Assembly (NCBI RefSeq): GCF_005405585.1
Contig: NZ_BJEQ01000002.1
Span: forward strand, 248,001 to 312,000
DNA: 64,000 bases
Source of the DNA: Agarivorans sp. Toyoura001
GTDB lineage: Bacteria; Pseudomonadota; Gammaproteobacteria; Enterobacterales; Celerinatantimonadaceae
Direction of reading: 5' to 3'
Made by a program: the position numbers and the translations under genes. The notes below the pieces were generated by a model, which ran no database searches, was not told where the DNA came from, and saw only the letters and a list, made by a program, of their open reading frames with translations. This document shows, piece after piece, positions 36,831 to 45,496 of this stretch (the first letter of the stretch is position 1; every line of letters begins with the position of its first letter).

Positions 36831-37210
36831 GTTCAATTTCCTTATTTTTCAGCCAAAGAAGCACGCCGCAAAAGTAACGAGATGAGCTTACTTGCAGCAC
36901 GGGAGTTGCGATTACGTGCCCGCTTAAAATAAGTAATCTTATAACACAAATTTTTTAAGCATAGATTCCTCAGTCTTTGCTGAGATAATGGTTGCTTAGG
37001 TCTTCCCAAACCCTTTCATTTGTAATACCAAATTACTTAAATGGCATTCTCAAGTTTATTGGTTTATAAAAACAGCAATAGAGCTGATTTTTGTGAGCAA
37101 GTTCAAGCGATTAATTGATATGAAAGTAACTTTGAGGGGGATTTTATGAAAGCAATACCACGCTTAGTGATAAAATCATTAAATATGATGGGCAGTGACC
37201 GAAGTTTCTA
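36831..37210. other. Intergenic region with a strong ribosome site leading into antisense
   Basis: 380 bases between two minus-strand genes. Near 37130 a GAGGGGG Shine-Dalgarno precedes an ATG at 37146 on the plus strand. The frame runs 65 codons, but the last two thirds overlap the end of the binding-protein gene in antisense. Only the first ~22 codons are free, so it may be the remnant of a truncated gene. Otherwise nothing is visible. Confidence 0.35.
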
Positions 37211-38413
37211 TCAAAAAGCTTGCAACCTAGCACGCTCTAAATCCCGTTGGAGGCGCGTAATATCGGCATCATCTAAAAAGCGGGTAAAAGCACGTACTGC
37301 AATATGCTCAAATTCGGCGATCGTTTCTCGGTCAAAGTATTGAGACACTCCTAATGAGGCTTTCAGCATATTGGCCGCCTCTTCCACTTCAGAATGTGCC
37401 ATTACGTGAGCATTTTTAGAAGCAGGAATATAGCTTAAACCCTGTGCAAGCTGCGTTTGAATCTCTGGCCTAGCCATATATTTAATAAATGCTTCTGCTT
37501 GTTTAACATTCTGAGAATGTCGAGCAATCATAAAAACATCAGTAGGAGCGACTTCATAGATAGGCTTACCTAATAACACCGGAAACTGCATAAAACCAAT
37601 ATCGTCCCGTAACTTATCTGGCCACTTTGTCGCAACAAAATTACCTAATAGCAAAAAGGCACTACGCTCCCGGTAAAAATGCGGCAATACTCCGTCCCAG
37701 GTATATTCGTGATGATCAGCATTAAAGTACTTCTGCTCAATTAAGTACGCCCATCGCTCGAACAACGTTCTCAAACGATCATCGTAGAAAGAAACCTTTC
37801 CACTCAGTACCTGCTGATGAAACTTCAAATCGTTAAAACGTAAATTTAGATACTCAAACCAAGCCGCTGAAGGCCAGAAGTTTTTGGTTCCAATGCTTAT
37901 AGGCGTTATTCCGGCTTGTTTCAGTTTTTCACATTGATCGACAAAACCTTCCCAAAAGCGCTGTGGCCCGCCGAATTCTTCAACCAGTGATTTACGATAA
38001 AAGATCCCCCAATGATAATAGGCAATCGGCAGCGCATAAATCTGGCCATTATCGCTTACTCCGCTTTGTAAATGGCCAAAGCCCTGATCTAGCCTTAAAT
38101 CTTGCCAAAGCTTAGTAATTGGTCTCACTAAGCCCTGTCGAGAATAATAAAAAAGACGCTGCGAGGCTTGCCAGTGCATTACATCAGGAGCGTTGCTCTC
38201 GCCATTGAGCCAAATAGGCAGCTTCTCCTTATAGTCGTGATCATCACGGGTGATGGTGGTTATTTTGATGCCGGTTTCTTCGGTAAAACCTTTAAAAGTG
38301 GAATGAAAAGCATTGCGTTGTTTGGGCGTTAATAGCAGCGACACCGTTAGCTCTTGAGCAACGCAGCTCCAACTCATTAACGCTATTACCATCCATAAAC
38401 ATCTTATTTGCAT
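37211..38413 (-). CDS. Extracellular sugar-binding protein (SBP_bac_1 family), orphan
   Basis: 400 residues with a signal peptide (MQIRCLWMVIALMSWSCVAQ). The family-1 binding fold is visible: FKGFTEETGIKITTITRD, APDVMHWQASQRLFYYSRQGLV, GQIYALPIAYYHWGIFYRKSL, GFMQFPVL, and AFIKYMARPEIQTQLAQGLSYIP. Such proteins bind mono- or oligosaccharides in the periplasm. No MalFG-type permease or ATPase gene is adjacent, so it may feed a distant transporter or a chemoreceptor. It has a GGAAGAAG ribosome site. The adjoining CBM-like gene suggests a carbohydrate context. Confidence 0.88.
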   Translation of the reverse strand: MQIRCLWMVIALMSWSCVAQELTVSLLLTPKQRNAFHSTFKGFTEETGIKITTITRDDHDYKEKLPIWLNGESNAPDVMHWQASQRLFYYSRQGLVRPITKLWQDLRLDQGFGHLQSGVSDNGQIYALPIAYYHWGIFYRKSLVEEFGGPQRFWEGFVDQCEKLKQAGITPISIGTKNFWPSAAWFEYLNLRFNDLKFHQQVLSGKVSFYDDRLRTLFERWAYLIEQKYFNADHHEYTWDGVLPHFYRERSAFLLLGNFVATKWPDKLRDDIGFMQFPVLLGKPIYEVAPTDVFMIARHSQNVKQAEAFIKYMARPEIQTQLAQGLSYIPASKNAHVMAHSEVEEAANMLKASLGVSQYFDRETIAEFEHIAVRAFTRFLDDADITRLQRDLERARLQAF

Positions 38414-38569
38414 TCTTCTTCCTAAAGAATATTTTCTAACTCACTTAGCTAGAATATCTAAAGTGTAGTCCTTAATCATATTGCGCGCGTTTAGTGCATA
38501 TTAAATGGACGTATAAACCAATGATTTAATGGTAAATCATCACCCAAACCTAATGACTTTAGGTATAAT

Positions 38570-39835
38570 ATGAGCACTACATTTGCACTTGGCAATAACA
38601 TGTCTTTCCAGCAACTTTCCCTAAACCAAACGCTAGTTAACAACCTTAACGATGCGGGTTACCAGCAAGCGACACCTATTCAACAACAAGCTATACCCGA
38701 GATTCTAGCGGGGCGAGATCTTATGGCTTGTGCGCAAACCGGTACCGGTAAAACTGCCGCCTTCAGCTTGCCTATTTTGCACTTACTTAGCCAAGCTAAG
38801 CGCTGCGAACCTAAACAAATTAAAGCCTTAGTATTAACCCCTACTCGCGAACTTGCCCAGCAAGTACATGCCAGCCTGCAAACCTACTCCAAACACTGTG
38901 AACTAGATTCTGTATTGCTTTATGGTGGCGTGGGCATTGAACAACAGCAGCAACAACTTAGCGCTGGCTGCGACATATTGGTTGCCACGCCTGGGCGCTT
39001 ATTAGATCACCTCAATCGAAGCTCTTGTTCATTAAAAAACTTGGCATTTCTAGTATTAGATGAAGCCGACAGAATGCTAGACATGGGATTTAAAGACGAG
39101 CTTAAAGCACTATTGAGTTTTGTGCCTAAACAGCGACAAACCTTGTTATTTTCGGCCACCTTAGACGACAGTATTTACCGCTTTGCTAAACCCTTGTTAC
39201 GCAACCCAAAGCAATTAGAAATAACCAAAGCCACTAGCAAGGCCGCTAGCATTGAAGAACGAGTTTACAACGTAGATAGCGATAAAAAAACGGCCCTACT
39301 CTGCCATTTTATTAAGCAGAAAAACTGGCAACAAAGCTTAGTGTTTTGTCGAACTAAACAAGCTGTAGATAAACTGGTTAAGCAGCTTACTAGCCAACAA
39401 ATTAATGCCGCGCCTTTTCATGGCGATTTGTCACAAGCGGCGCGAGAGCAAGTTTTAGCCAAATTTAAAACTGGCGAAATTAGTGCGCTAGTGGCTACCG
39501 ATGTTGCTGCCCGAGGTTTAGATATAGATGAACTGAAATACGTGATAAACCAAGAACTACCTTTTAAAAGCGAAGACTACATTCATCGCATCGGCCGAAC
39601 TGGGCGCGCCGGCCAAACTGGCACGGCCGTTACTTTATTAAGTGTTGAAGACGAACACCTATTAGCCGAATTAGAGGTGCAATTAGATAGGCGCTTACCT
39701 CAGCAATGGTTTCCGGGCTTTGAACCCGATTTAACTAAACCTGCCCCCACGAATAAGCGTAACTCTCGCTCCGCCCAAAAGAAAAAAGCGCGAAAAAGAG
39801 CTTTAAATACTACCAGTAAAAATCGCAGATCTTGA
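38570..39835 (+). CDS. DEAD-box ATP-dependent RNA helicase (RhlE-like)
   Basis: 421 residues. Motifs in order: Q motif (GYQQATPIQQQAIP), I AQTGTGKT, Ia PTRELAQQ, GG, Ib TPGRL, II DEAD (LDEADRML), III SAT, IV region, V DVAARGLDI and VI HRIGRTGRAGQ. A basic tail (about 395-421, KKKARKRALN) binds RNA non-specifically. RhlE-type helicases remodel RNA and help ribosome assembly or cold growth. AGG sits six bases before ATG 38570; the alternative ATG at 38600 is less well placed. The downstream rhomboid gene starts 63 bases later. Confidence 0.93.
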   Translation: MSTTFALGNNMSFQQLSLNQTLVNNLNDAGYQQATPIQQQAIPEILAGRDLMACAQTGTGKTAAFSLPILHLLSQAKRCEPKQIKALVLTPTRELAQQVHASLQTYSKHCELDSVLLYGGVGIEQQQQQLSAGCDILVATPGRLLDHLNRSSCSLKNLAFLVLDEADRMLDMGFKDELKALLSFVPKQRQTLLFSATLDDSIYRFAKPLLRNPKQLEITKATSKAASIEERVYNVDSDKKTALLCHFIKQKNWQQSLVFCRTKQAVDKLVKQLTSQQINAAPFHGDLSQAAREQVLAKFKTGEISALVATDVAARGLDIDELKYVINQELPFKSEDYIHRIGRTGRAGQTGTAVTLLSVEDEHLLAELEVQLDRRLPQQWFPGFEPDLTKPAPTNKRNSRSAQKKKARKRALNTTSKNRRS

Positions 39836-39898
39836 AACCAATCTCTGGTAACTTTTGCCACTTGGTCACTAACAATAATTTTAAGGTTAAGCCGCATC

Positions 39899-40465
39899 AT
39901 GATAAGCCTATCCCCTCAGCTTAAGCGAAGTCTACGCGACATTATGTATTTCTGTTTATTGCTAATACTGGTTCAAGGGATTAATACCATTAGCTTAGGT
40001 GCAGTTTCAGCTTTAGGCATTGTGCCCCGATCCGCATCAGGCTTAATAGGGATCCCCTTAGCGCCGCTTATTCATCATGGGTGGTTACACCTATTATCTA
40101 ACTTGCTGCCACTGGCGATATTAATGTTCCTAGTGGCCCAACTTGGTCGCGTAATCCTATGGCAAAGTACCTTAGTTATTGCCTTGCTTGGTGGGGCATT
40201 AGTTTGGCTGTTTGGCGGAACCGGTGTTCATGCAGGTGCTAGCAGCCTTATCTTTGGTTACTGGGGATTACTGTTAGCCAATGCTTGGTTTAGCCGCAGC
40301 ATTAAAAGTGTGTTCATTGCAGCGATTGTATTACTGGCTTATGGCGGTATGTTCTGGGGCTTATTTCATTTAAAAGCTAATGTAAGTTGGTCGTCACATG
40401 CTTTTGGTACAGTTGCAGGCATTGTTATGGCGTGGGGTTTAGTTAAGTTTAAAAAGCTAAAATAG
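39899..40465 (+). CDS. Rhomboid-family intramembrane serine protease
   Basis: 188 residues with six hydrophobic segments. The catalytic dyad is Ser115 (GVHAGASSLIFG) in TM4 and His167 (SSHAFGTVAG) in TM6; the earlier WLHLLSNLL supplies the conserved His/Asn of TM2. GASS replaces the commoner GxSG. It cleaves membrane proteins within the bilayer. The layout differs from rhombosortases, so it is probably not the processing enzyme for the GlyGly-CTERM protease at 2.8-3.8 kb. It follows the helicase by 63 bases and may be co-transcribed. Confidence 0.88.
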   Translation: MISLSPQLKRSLRDIMYFCLLLILVQGINTISLGAVSALGIVPRSASGLIGIPLAPLIHHGWLHLLSNLLPLAILMFLVAQLGRVILWQSTLVIALLGGALVWLFGGTGVHAGASSLIFGYWGLLLANAWFSRSIKSVFIAAIVLLAYGGMFWGLFHLKANVSWSSHAFGTVAGIVMAWGLVKFKKLK

Positions 40466-40606
40466 AAGCATTTTAAGGGCTAAACTTCGCTGTAAAATCC
40501 ACCAAGCAATAAGCCATGCCGGTTCATTTACCGCTTTTGGGTTATATTACTTGCGTATAGGCTCAACTTGCGCAACTATCCCGAGCTAACAACTACGGAG
40601 CAAATC

Positions 40607-40957
40607 ATGTCTACATCAGAAACCAACCTTTCAGCCTTTAGTAAAGCGGTTATCGCAGCCGGTGAGCTGTGGGTATTGAGCGCCGATGAGGAATTTGTTG
40701 TGGTTGACTCAATTGAGTTTGAAGCCACCGATGTCATGCCGTTATTCTCTAAACAAGCGAACGCTCAGGCTTTATGCATAGAAGACTGGGCTGATTACCA
40801 GCCAGTAGCAGTAAAACTTGAAGATTTTTTTGAAGAGTGGCTACCCAGCTTAGACGAAGACAAAGTGCTAGTGGCAATCGATTTAGATGAGAATCTAGTC
40901 GGTGAAGAAATCGAAGCCTTTAGTTTAGCCAAGCAACTGGCCGAAGACGACGCTTAA
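40607..40957 (+). CDS. DUF2750 family protein
   Basis: 116 residues from ATG 40607 (MSTSETN), which has CGGAG upstream; the longer frame is rejected. LWVLSADEEFVVVDS, VMPLFSKQANAQALCIEDWADYQPVAVKLEDFFEEWLPSL and the acidic tail match DUF2750, small cytoplasmic proteins of unknown function. Its own terminator follows. Confidence 0.85.
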   Translation: MSTSETNLSAFSKAVIAAGELWVLSADEEFVVVDSIEFEATDVMPLFSKQANAQALCIEDWADYQPVAVKLEDFFEEWLPSLDEDKVLVAIDLDENLVGEEIEAFSLAKQLAEDDA

Positions 40958-40978
40958 AAGAGCAGTCGTAGAACAAAA

Positions 40979-41006
40979 AAAAGCCACTGAACTCAGTGGC
41001 TTTTTG
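40979..41006. terminator. Terminator of the DUF2750 gene
   Basis: AAGCCACTGA and its near-complement CAGTGGCTT with T5; A-run on the other side, so it may be bidirectional and also serve the small minus-strand gene. Confidence 0.85.
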
Positions 41007-41073
41007 ATTTACGCAGTGTCATTACTAAGGTGACTTACATGGAACTTGTTTGCTCGCTCTTCTAAGCGCTGCT

Positions 41074-41247
41074 TTAAGAAAAACTCGCCAATTCAGAAAG
41101 GCAGTTGTCTAACTGTTTTCTTTCGTTGTATTCATCAATTCTACGCCGCGTACGAGCCCCATTTTTAACTTTTTTATGCTGTTTAACGTGATGGGCTTTA
41201 TCTTCGTCATCCCATTCATCAATATCGTCAAACCTTGAGAATTTCAT
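41074..41247 (-). CDS. PA3496-like small basic protein
   Basis: A 57-residue frame (MKFSRFDDIDEWDDEDKAHH...), with an acidic start, a basic middle (KQHKKVKNGARTRRRIDEY) and a helical end (NERKQLDNCLSELASFS). The R-T-R-R-R-I-D-E-Y-x-E-R-K block is what I recall of the PA3496 family of putative envelope-integrity proteins. No signal peptide or membrane segment. It is between the DUF2750 terminator and the MFS upstream region. Supported by codon-like composition and the conserved block rather than by a strong ribosome site. Confidence 0.65.
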   Translation of the reverse strand: MKFSRFDDIDEWDDEDKAHHVKQHKKVKNGARTRRRIDEYNERKQLDNCLSELASFS

Positions 41248-41572
41248 ACTCTATACCTACTCGACTCAATAATATTACAGACATTTCTTTGCCAGTAACT
41301 AAGCTAAAACAGCACTCGACCAGCCCGTTAAATTTGCTATAAATCAGCCATTAGGTCAATCAAAAAAGCAGGCTTTCAAAAAACACACGAAACCAACAAT
41401 AAACATTTAAAATCAATAATTTAAAGAAAATAAAGCGGCGAATAGATATGTCAAAATATGTTTATCGTTTCGACAAATATACTTTGTTTTACCCTTTCAA
41501 AATTTGTTGGCATTATCGCGCGGCTTTAATCAAAGCACATTCTTTTAGTCGCACCTTAATTGTTGGTAAGCC
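41248..41572. other. Intergenic region upstream of the MFS gene, no gene
   Basis: 325 bases, AT-rich. A 60-codon plus-strand frame (41448-41630) overlaps the start of the MFS gene and shows no family features. It should carry the MFS promoter. Confidence 0.5.
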
Positions 41573-42754
41573 ATGCACAATATTGATGTTACACCTTCGC
41601 CTACAAACGGAATATTTGCCCCCTTATTAGGTTTGGCTTTGTTTGCTGTAGCCTCTGGTTACTTTATGAGCCTATTACCCCTCGCATTAGCGAGTTTGTC
41701 TCTACCTCTAGGCTTAAGCGCATGGTTAGCGAGCGCTTATTACACTGGCCTGCTTGGAGGAGCGTTAACCGCCCAAAAAGTCATTTCTAAAATGGGCCAC
41801 CGACGCGCCTTAGCATTGTGCCTTGCCGTCATATTCAGCTGCGTGCTGTTAATGTGGCAATTGCCTTATACCATTAGCTGGTTAGCCTTACGGTTTATCG
41901 CAGGCGCTGCAACGGCAGATGTATTTATTATTGTTGAATCTTGGTTGTTATTGGTTAACGATGACAAACAGCGCGCAAGCCGCTTGGGAATATACATGGC
42001 AACCTTGTATGCGGGAAATGCTTTCGGGCAACTGCTAATAGAGCCTTTTGGTATCAGTGGTTCTGTACCATTTTTAACTGTAATGGTGTTATTAAGCTTG
42101 GCTATTTTGGCGCCTCTGCTTAGCCGCAGCAATGCACCAACTCAAACCCAGCATCAAACATTGTCATTTAAGGCGTTTTCGACATTAAGTAAACCCGCCA
42201 TTATTGGTTGTATTGTTTCCGGCTTAATTCTTGGTCCTATATACGGCTTAATGCCAAGCTATTTAAGTAGCTTAAGTGTTTGGGGTAATAACGTAGGTAA
42301 GTTAATGGCTTGTTTGGTGCTTGGCGGCATGTTAATTCAGCCCTTAAGCAGTTACCTTTCTGCGCGATTTAGCAAAACATTGCTGCAAGCTATGATGGCC
42401 AGCATTGGTGTGCTAGCCGCAATAGCGGTGGTGTTAGCAAAAAGCTGGCTGGGCTTGTCAGTCGCATTGTTTATATTGGGCGCGAGCACGTTTTCGCTCT
42501 ATCCAATTGCAATCAGCCAAGCCTGTGTAAATGCCCAGTCAGACAACATTGTGGCCATTACCGAGTTCATGCTTATCAGCTATAGCATAGGCTCCATAGT
42601 TGGCCCCTTAATCGCTGATTTTAGCGCAGTATGGGGCCGCCAACTGCCGCTTTACTTAGCGGCTATTTTAGCCAGTACCAGCCTGTACATGTTATTGGTG
42701 GCAGTTAAAGAAAAAGATGGCAGAGGCCACTTACCGCCAACCTTTGGCATATAG
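41573..42754 (+). CDS. MFS transporter (YcaD-like)
   Basis: 393 residues with about 12 hydrophobic segments, YcaD-like length. The MFS motif after TM2 is KVISKMGHRRALAL (variant of G-x-L-a-D-r-x-G-r-k), followed by RFIAGAATADVFIIVESWLLLVND, the YcaD-family TM4 block, and the second-half repeat (LGGMLIQPLSSYLSARFSK). Substrate unknown; an inner-membrane solute exporter or importer. No clear Shine-Dalgarno. The SDR gene is convergent and ends 21 bases after it. Confidence 0.88.
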   Translation: MHNIDVTPSPTNGIFAPLLGLALFAVASGYFMSLLPLALASLSLPLGLSAWLASAYYTGLLGGALTAQKVISKMGHRRALALCLAVIFSCVLLMWQLPYTISWLALRFIAGAATADVFIIVESWLLLVNDDKQRASRLGIYMATLYAGNAFGQLLIEPFGISGSVPFLTVMVLLSLAILAPLLSRSNAPTQTQHQTLSFKAFSTLSKPAIIGCIVSGLILGPIYGLMPSYLSSLSVWGNNVGKLMACLVLGGMLIQPLSSYLSARFSKTLLQAMMASIGVLAAIAVVLAKSWLGLSVALFILGASTFSLYPIAISQACVNAQSDNIVAITEFMLISYSIGSIVGPLIADFSAVWGRQLPLYLAAILASTSLYMLLVAVKEKDGRGHLPPTFGI

Positions 42755-42775
42755 TGGCCTAGCAAGCATCAAGCG

Positions 42776-43468
42776 TTATGCGCGATAGTCTTGAGCACAA
42801 TACAGCAGGCCACTGCCTGCTTCATCGCTCAGTAATACTGGCACTAAAGCACCAGGTATTACTGAGTCAGGATGATCTGGGGCATGCTCGCCACCCAAAT
42901 CTGTTTGTAACCAGCCAGGATCCATCAAGTTCATCAACACGCTAGTGTTCGCTAAACTCGGTAACATGTCTCGCACATAGCGATCTAAAGCCGCTTTAGA
43001 ACAGCTATAGGCCATCAACTGCGGCTGGTCGGCAATACCAGAAGTAACATTGACGATCCGTGCTTGTTTTTGTTGTTTCATTTGCGGCAAGAAGGCGTCA
43101 CACAAGGTGGCGGGGGCAATACAGTTCACTTGAAAGCTTAAGGCGTAATCATTGGCAGGCACTATGCTGTCCTCTCGCCAAGGCGTCATTATTGCTGCGT
43201 TGTTGTACAGAACCACCAGCGAGTTATCGGTAATAAGGTTAACCTGTTCAATTAGCTGCGCAATAGCGGCATTATCGCTAAGCTCGGCAGCCACTGCCAC
43301 AGCGTGGCCCTGCGCTGCGGTAATTTGCTCAACCACTTGCTGCGACGCATCTAAACTCCGGCTATGCACAATCACTTTAGCACCTTGGCTGGCTAAGGCC
43401 TTTGCAATTCGCAAGCCCACACCACGACTCGCTCCCGTTACCAGTGCCCATTTACCTTGTATTTGCAT
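42776..43468 (-). CDS. Short-chain dehydrogenase/reductase
   Basis: 230 residues, classical SDR. NAD(P)-binding TGASRGVG at the N-terminus, NNAA, catalytic Ser (VTSGIA) and Y-x-x-x-K (YSCSK). It reduces or oxidises a carbonyl/alcohol; the substrate is unknown. It lies 268 bases downstream of the KASIII/diiron/exporter operon on the same strand. A role in the same pathway is possible (for example keto reduction) but the gap and lack of overlap mean it may be independent. Confidence 0.9.
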   Translation of the reverse strand: MQIQGKWALVTGASRGVGLRIAKALASQGAKVIVHSRSLDASQQVVEQITAAQGHAVAVAAELSDNAAIAQLIEQVNLITDNSLVVLYNNAAIMTPWREDSIVPANDYALSFQVNCIAPATLCDAFLPQMKQQKQARIVNVTSGIADQPQLMAYSCSKAALDRYVRDMLPSLANTSVLMNLMDPGWLQTDLGGEHAPDHPDSVIPGALVPVLLSDEAGSGLLYCAQDYRA

Positions 43469-43736
43469 CGACTTGCCTCTTCAATTCAATAATTGCAGCC
43501 ATTAAGCTACAAACAGCTATGGCATATAGTAAACCGAACCAGTCAAAAATAATCGCCAGCTCATCGCCAATTCATGGAAGATTGAAGTAGTTCAAATGCT
43601 GATGAAACCCGGTGAAACTGTCCGCTCAGCCTGAGCGTAATTGTGCTTTGTAGCCCTGCTGTTTCACACATGTTCCAAGCAGTAAAGATGACTCGCCTCG
43701 CGACTGTATTAGTGCCGCCTTATTGGTGCTGCTTGG

Positions 43737-44786
43737 CTAGTGCTGGTAGACAAAACCGCCATATAAGTACTTGGTAGCCTCAGCCCCCAGCACCAATACC
43801 TGATCGCCACGCTCTAAGGGTTTGCTTTGTAAAAGCTTGGCAAAACTTAACCAAATGGCTGCCGACCCTAAGTTACCTAACTGCTTGGCATCATTAATAA
43901 TTTGCGACTGTGGGTAGTTAAGTGCCTTACTCAGTAGCTTGTCGATATGGCCATTTGCTTGGTGGGGTAAAATATAGCGAAAGTCACTCAGTTGATAACC
44001 GCGATCTAACACGGCCTGTAACCCCAGCTCAAACAGCTGCGCCCCAGTTTCTCGCACACCGTGAATATTGTGATGAAAGCGCGCCATTTGCGCTTCTCCC
44101 ACGCTATCGGCTCCCGAGTCTAAATAAAACCCTGGCGCTTTTTGGTGGCCAATTTGCCCTAGGTAAATGTCTTTGATTAAACGCTCTGGCTTAGTGGCTG
44201 GCGCAACAATTACGCCGCCGCTGCCGTCGCCCATTTGCACAAAATTAACCAGCTGTTGCTGGTCAACAAACTCTGGCGACAAATCAAAATACACCGAGCC
44301 GGTTTCACTCCCCACAATAGCGACAGGTTGTTGGTCGGCGGCACACAAAGCACTGGCCATTTGTAAGCCGTTGGCAAACCCTGTACAGGCTTGGCGTAAC
44401 TCTAAATAGGCGCCATGATAAGCCAATTCATCGGCTAACCACGCAGCATTAGGCGGCACTTGAGTATGTGGCGTACAGGTATGGCTCAGTAAATAATTTA
44501 GCTGGTTCACCGACAAACTCGCATCGTTTAAGCACTGCTCAAGTACTTGTTTTGCCATGCTAATACCATTTGGTGAAGCTTGACTGCGAGGCTGGGCAAA
44601 ACTGCGGCTTAAATAACGCCCTTCAATACCTAAGCGCTTTGCAATTATTTTTGCCTTTCTGGCCATCCGCCACCCACAATGCTCGGCCAAGTGATCGAGT
44701 AATTGTTGATTACTCACCGGATGATTAGGCAAAACATAATTTGCCGCCAGTAAATTCAAATTGTTGGATGCAAACTTTACCGCCAT
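43737..44786 (-). CDS. Beta-ketoacyl-ACP synthase III-like enzyme (KASIII)
   Basis: 349 residues with a complete thiolase-fold triad: Cys in ELRQACTGFANG, His in ILPHQANGHID and Asn in LGNLGSAAIWL. KASIII-like enzymes condense an acyl-CoA or acyl donor with a malonyl-type or other acceptor; this one is not the housekeeping FabH, since it lies outside a fab cluster and is divergent (e.g. GMAKQV and the HTCTPHTQ region). It overlaps the upstream diiron-protein gene by 10 bases, with a GGAG site before its ATG. Last gene of the operon, so its product probably acts with the diiron protein. Confidence 0.88.
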   Translation of the reverse strand: MAVKFASNNLNLLAANYVLPNHPVSNQQLLDHLAEHCGWRMARKAKIIAKRLGIEGRYLSRSFAQPRSQASPNGISMAKQVLEQCLNDASLSVNQLNYLLSHTCTPHTQVPPNAAWLADELAYHGAYLELRQACTGFANGLQMASALCAADQQPVAIVGSETGSVYFDLSPEFVDQQQLVNFVQMGDGSGGVIVAPATKPERLIKDIYLGQIGHQKAPGFYLDSGADSVGEAQMARFHHNIHGVRETGAQLFELGLQAVLDRGYQLSDFRYILPHQANGHIDKLLSKALNYPQSQIINDAKQLGNLGSAAIWLSFAKLLQSKPLERGDQVLVLGAEATKYLYGGFVYQH

Positions 44787-45496
44787 TTTAACTCCAGTCT
44801 CTGTTGTAACTGATCAAGGTCTACACCAATAATCTCGAACTGCTGAGCTTGGCTACTCAACAAGGTCATGAGTTTTTGCAAGACCAACAAGCGCTCTTCG
44901 GCCATGTCTTGCACACTGGCACCAAGGTCTTGAGCAAAGTGTTTACTCACGTAAACATGTTTTGCTTCATCTTTTTTAATCAAACCACACAGCTGCGAAA
45001 ATGGATGGTTTTTACCGATAGTTCCTCGCTCAATCATTTGCATCAGCTGAGTAACACAGGCATCTAAACTGGCAATACGAATAAACTGTTGTTGCAAACT
45101 TAAGCTACGCCCCAAGCCACTATAAAATCGCTGAGCCGAGCGGCGTACTTTGTGTTGTTGTGCCAACTCAGGCAGTTGACTAAATACCCATTGCAGCGCT
45201 TCGTCGTGCCAGGCTTCATCGGCTTCAACTTCGTTCAACGCCTTAATAGATAATGCGTTGCTGTGTTGTTCCAAGTTTTTAGCTTGTTGCTGAAACACCA
45301 GTTGAGCAGATTGCTCTCCACACAGTAGTAAGGGCATCAACAAGGCTAAGGCCTCGCTGTGTTTATCGCTAAACGATAATCTATCGGGTGAATATTGCTG
45401 CGCCCAACGAGCAATAGCATGCTCTGGGCTAAGCACCGCAGCTTGAGTGGCAAAACAACGCCCCATGGCATGGCGTTCATCAGGAAGAAAGCTCAT
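44777..45496 (-). CDS. Ferritin-like diiron protein (possible AurF-like N-oxygenase)
   Basis: 239 residues from ATG 45496 (GGAGG six bases upstream), whose first base is the last base of the exporter stop (TGATG). Two DExxH motifs are seen, DEAWH (93-97) and DEAKH (176-180), each the second half of an E-x(~31)-DExxH helix pair; Glu61 fits the first pair. The third ligand is unclear (Asp145 at the expected spacing, or Glu156). The pattern resembles AurF-type N-oxygenases, which oxidise amines to hydroxylamines or nitro compounds, but the protein is about 100 residues shorter. Other ferritin-like oxygenases cannot be excluded. Co-translated with its neighbours. Confidence 0.7.
   Translation of the reverse strand: MSFLPDERHAMGRCFATQAAVLSPEHAIARWAQQYSPDRLSFSDKHSEALALLMPLLLCGEQSAQLVFQQQAKNLEQHSNALSIKALNEVEADEAWHDEALQWVFSQLPELAQQHKVRRSAQRFYSGLGRSLSLQQQFIRIASLDACVTQLMQMIERGTIGKNHPFSQLCGLIKKDEAKHVYVSKHFAQDLGASVQDMAEERLLVLQKLMTLLSSQAQQFEIIGVDLDQLQQRLELKWR

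Noticed and set aside
37020-37060. TAATACCAAATTACTTAAATGG as a repeat or MITE end
   Set aside because: I found no second copy in this window, so it cannot be called a repeat here.
39899-40465. The rhomboid as the rhombosortase for the GlyGly-CTERM protease
   Set aside because: It has the general GASS/HAFG rhomboid dyad and TM layout, not the rhombosortase pattern, and is 36 kb away.
41448-41630. A 60-codon plus-strand frame before the MFS gene
   Set aside because: It overlaps the MFS start and shows no domain or strong ribosome site.
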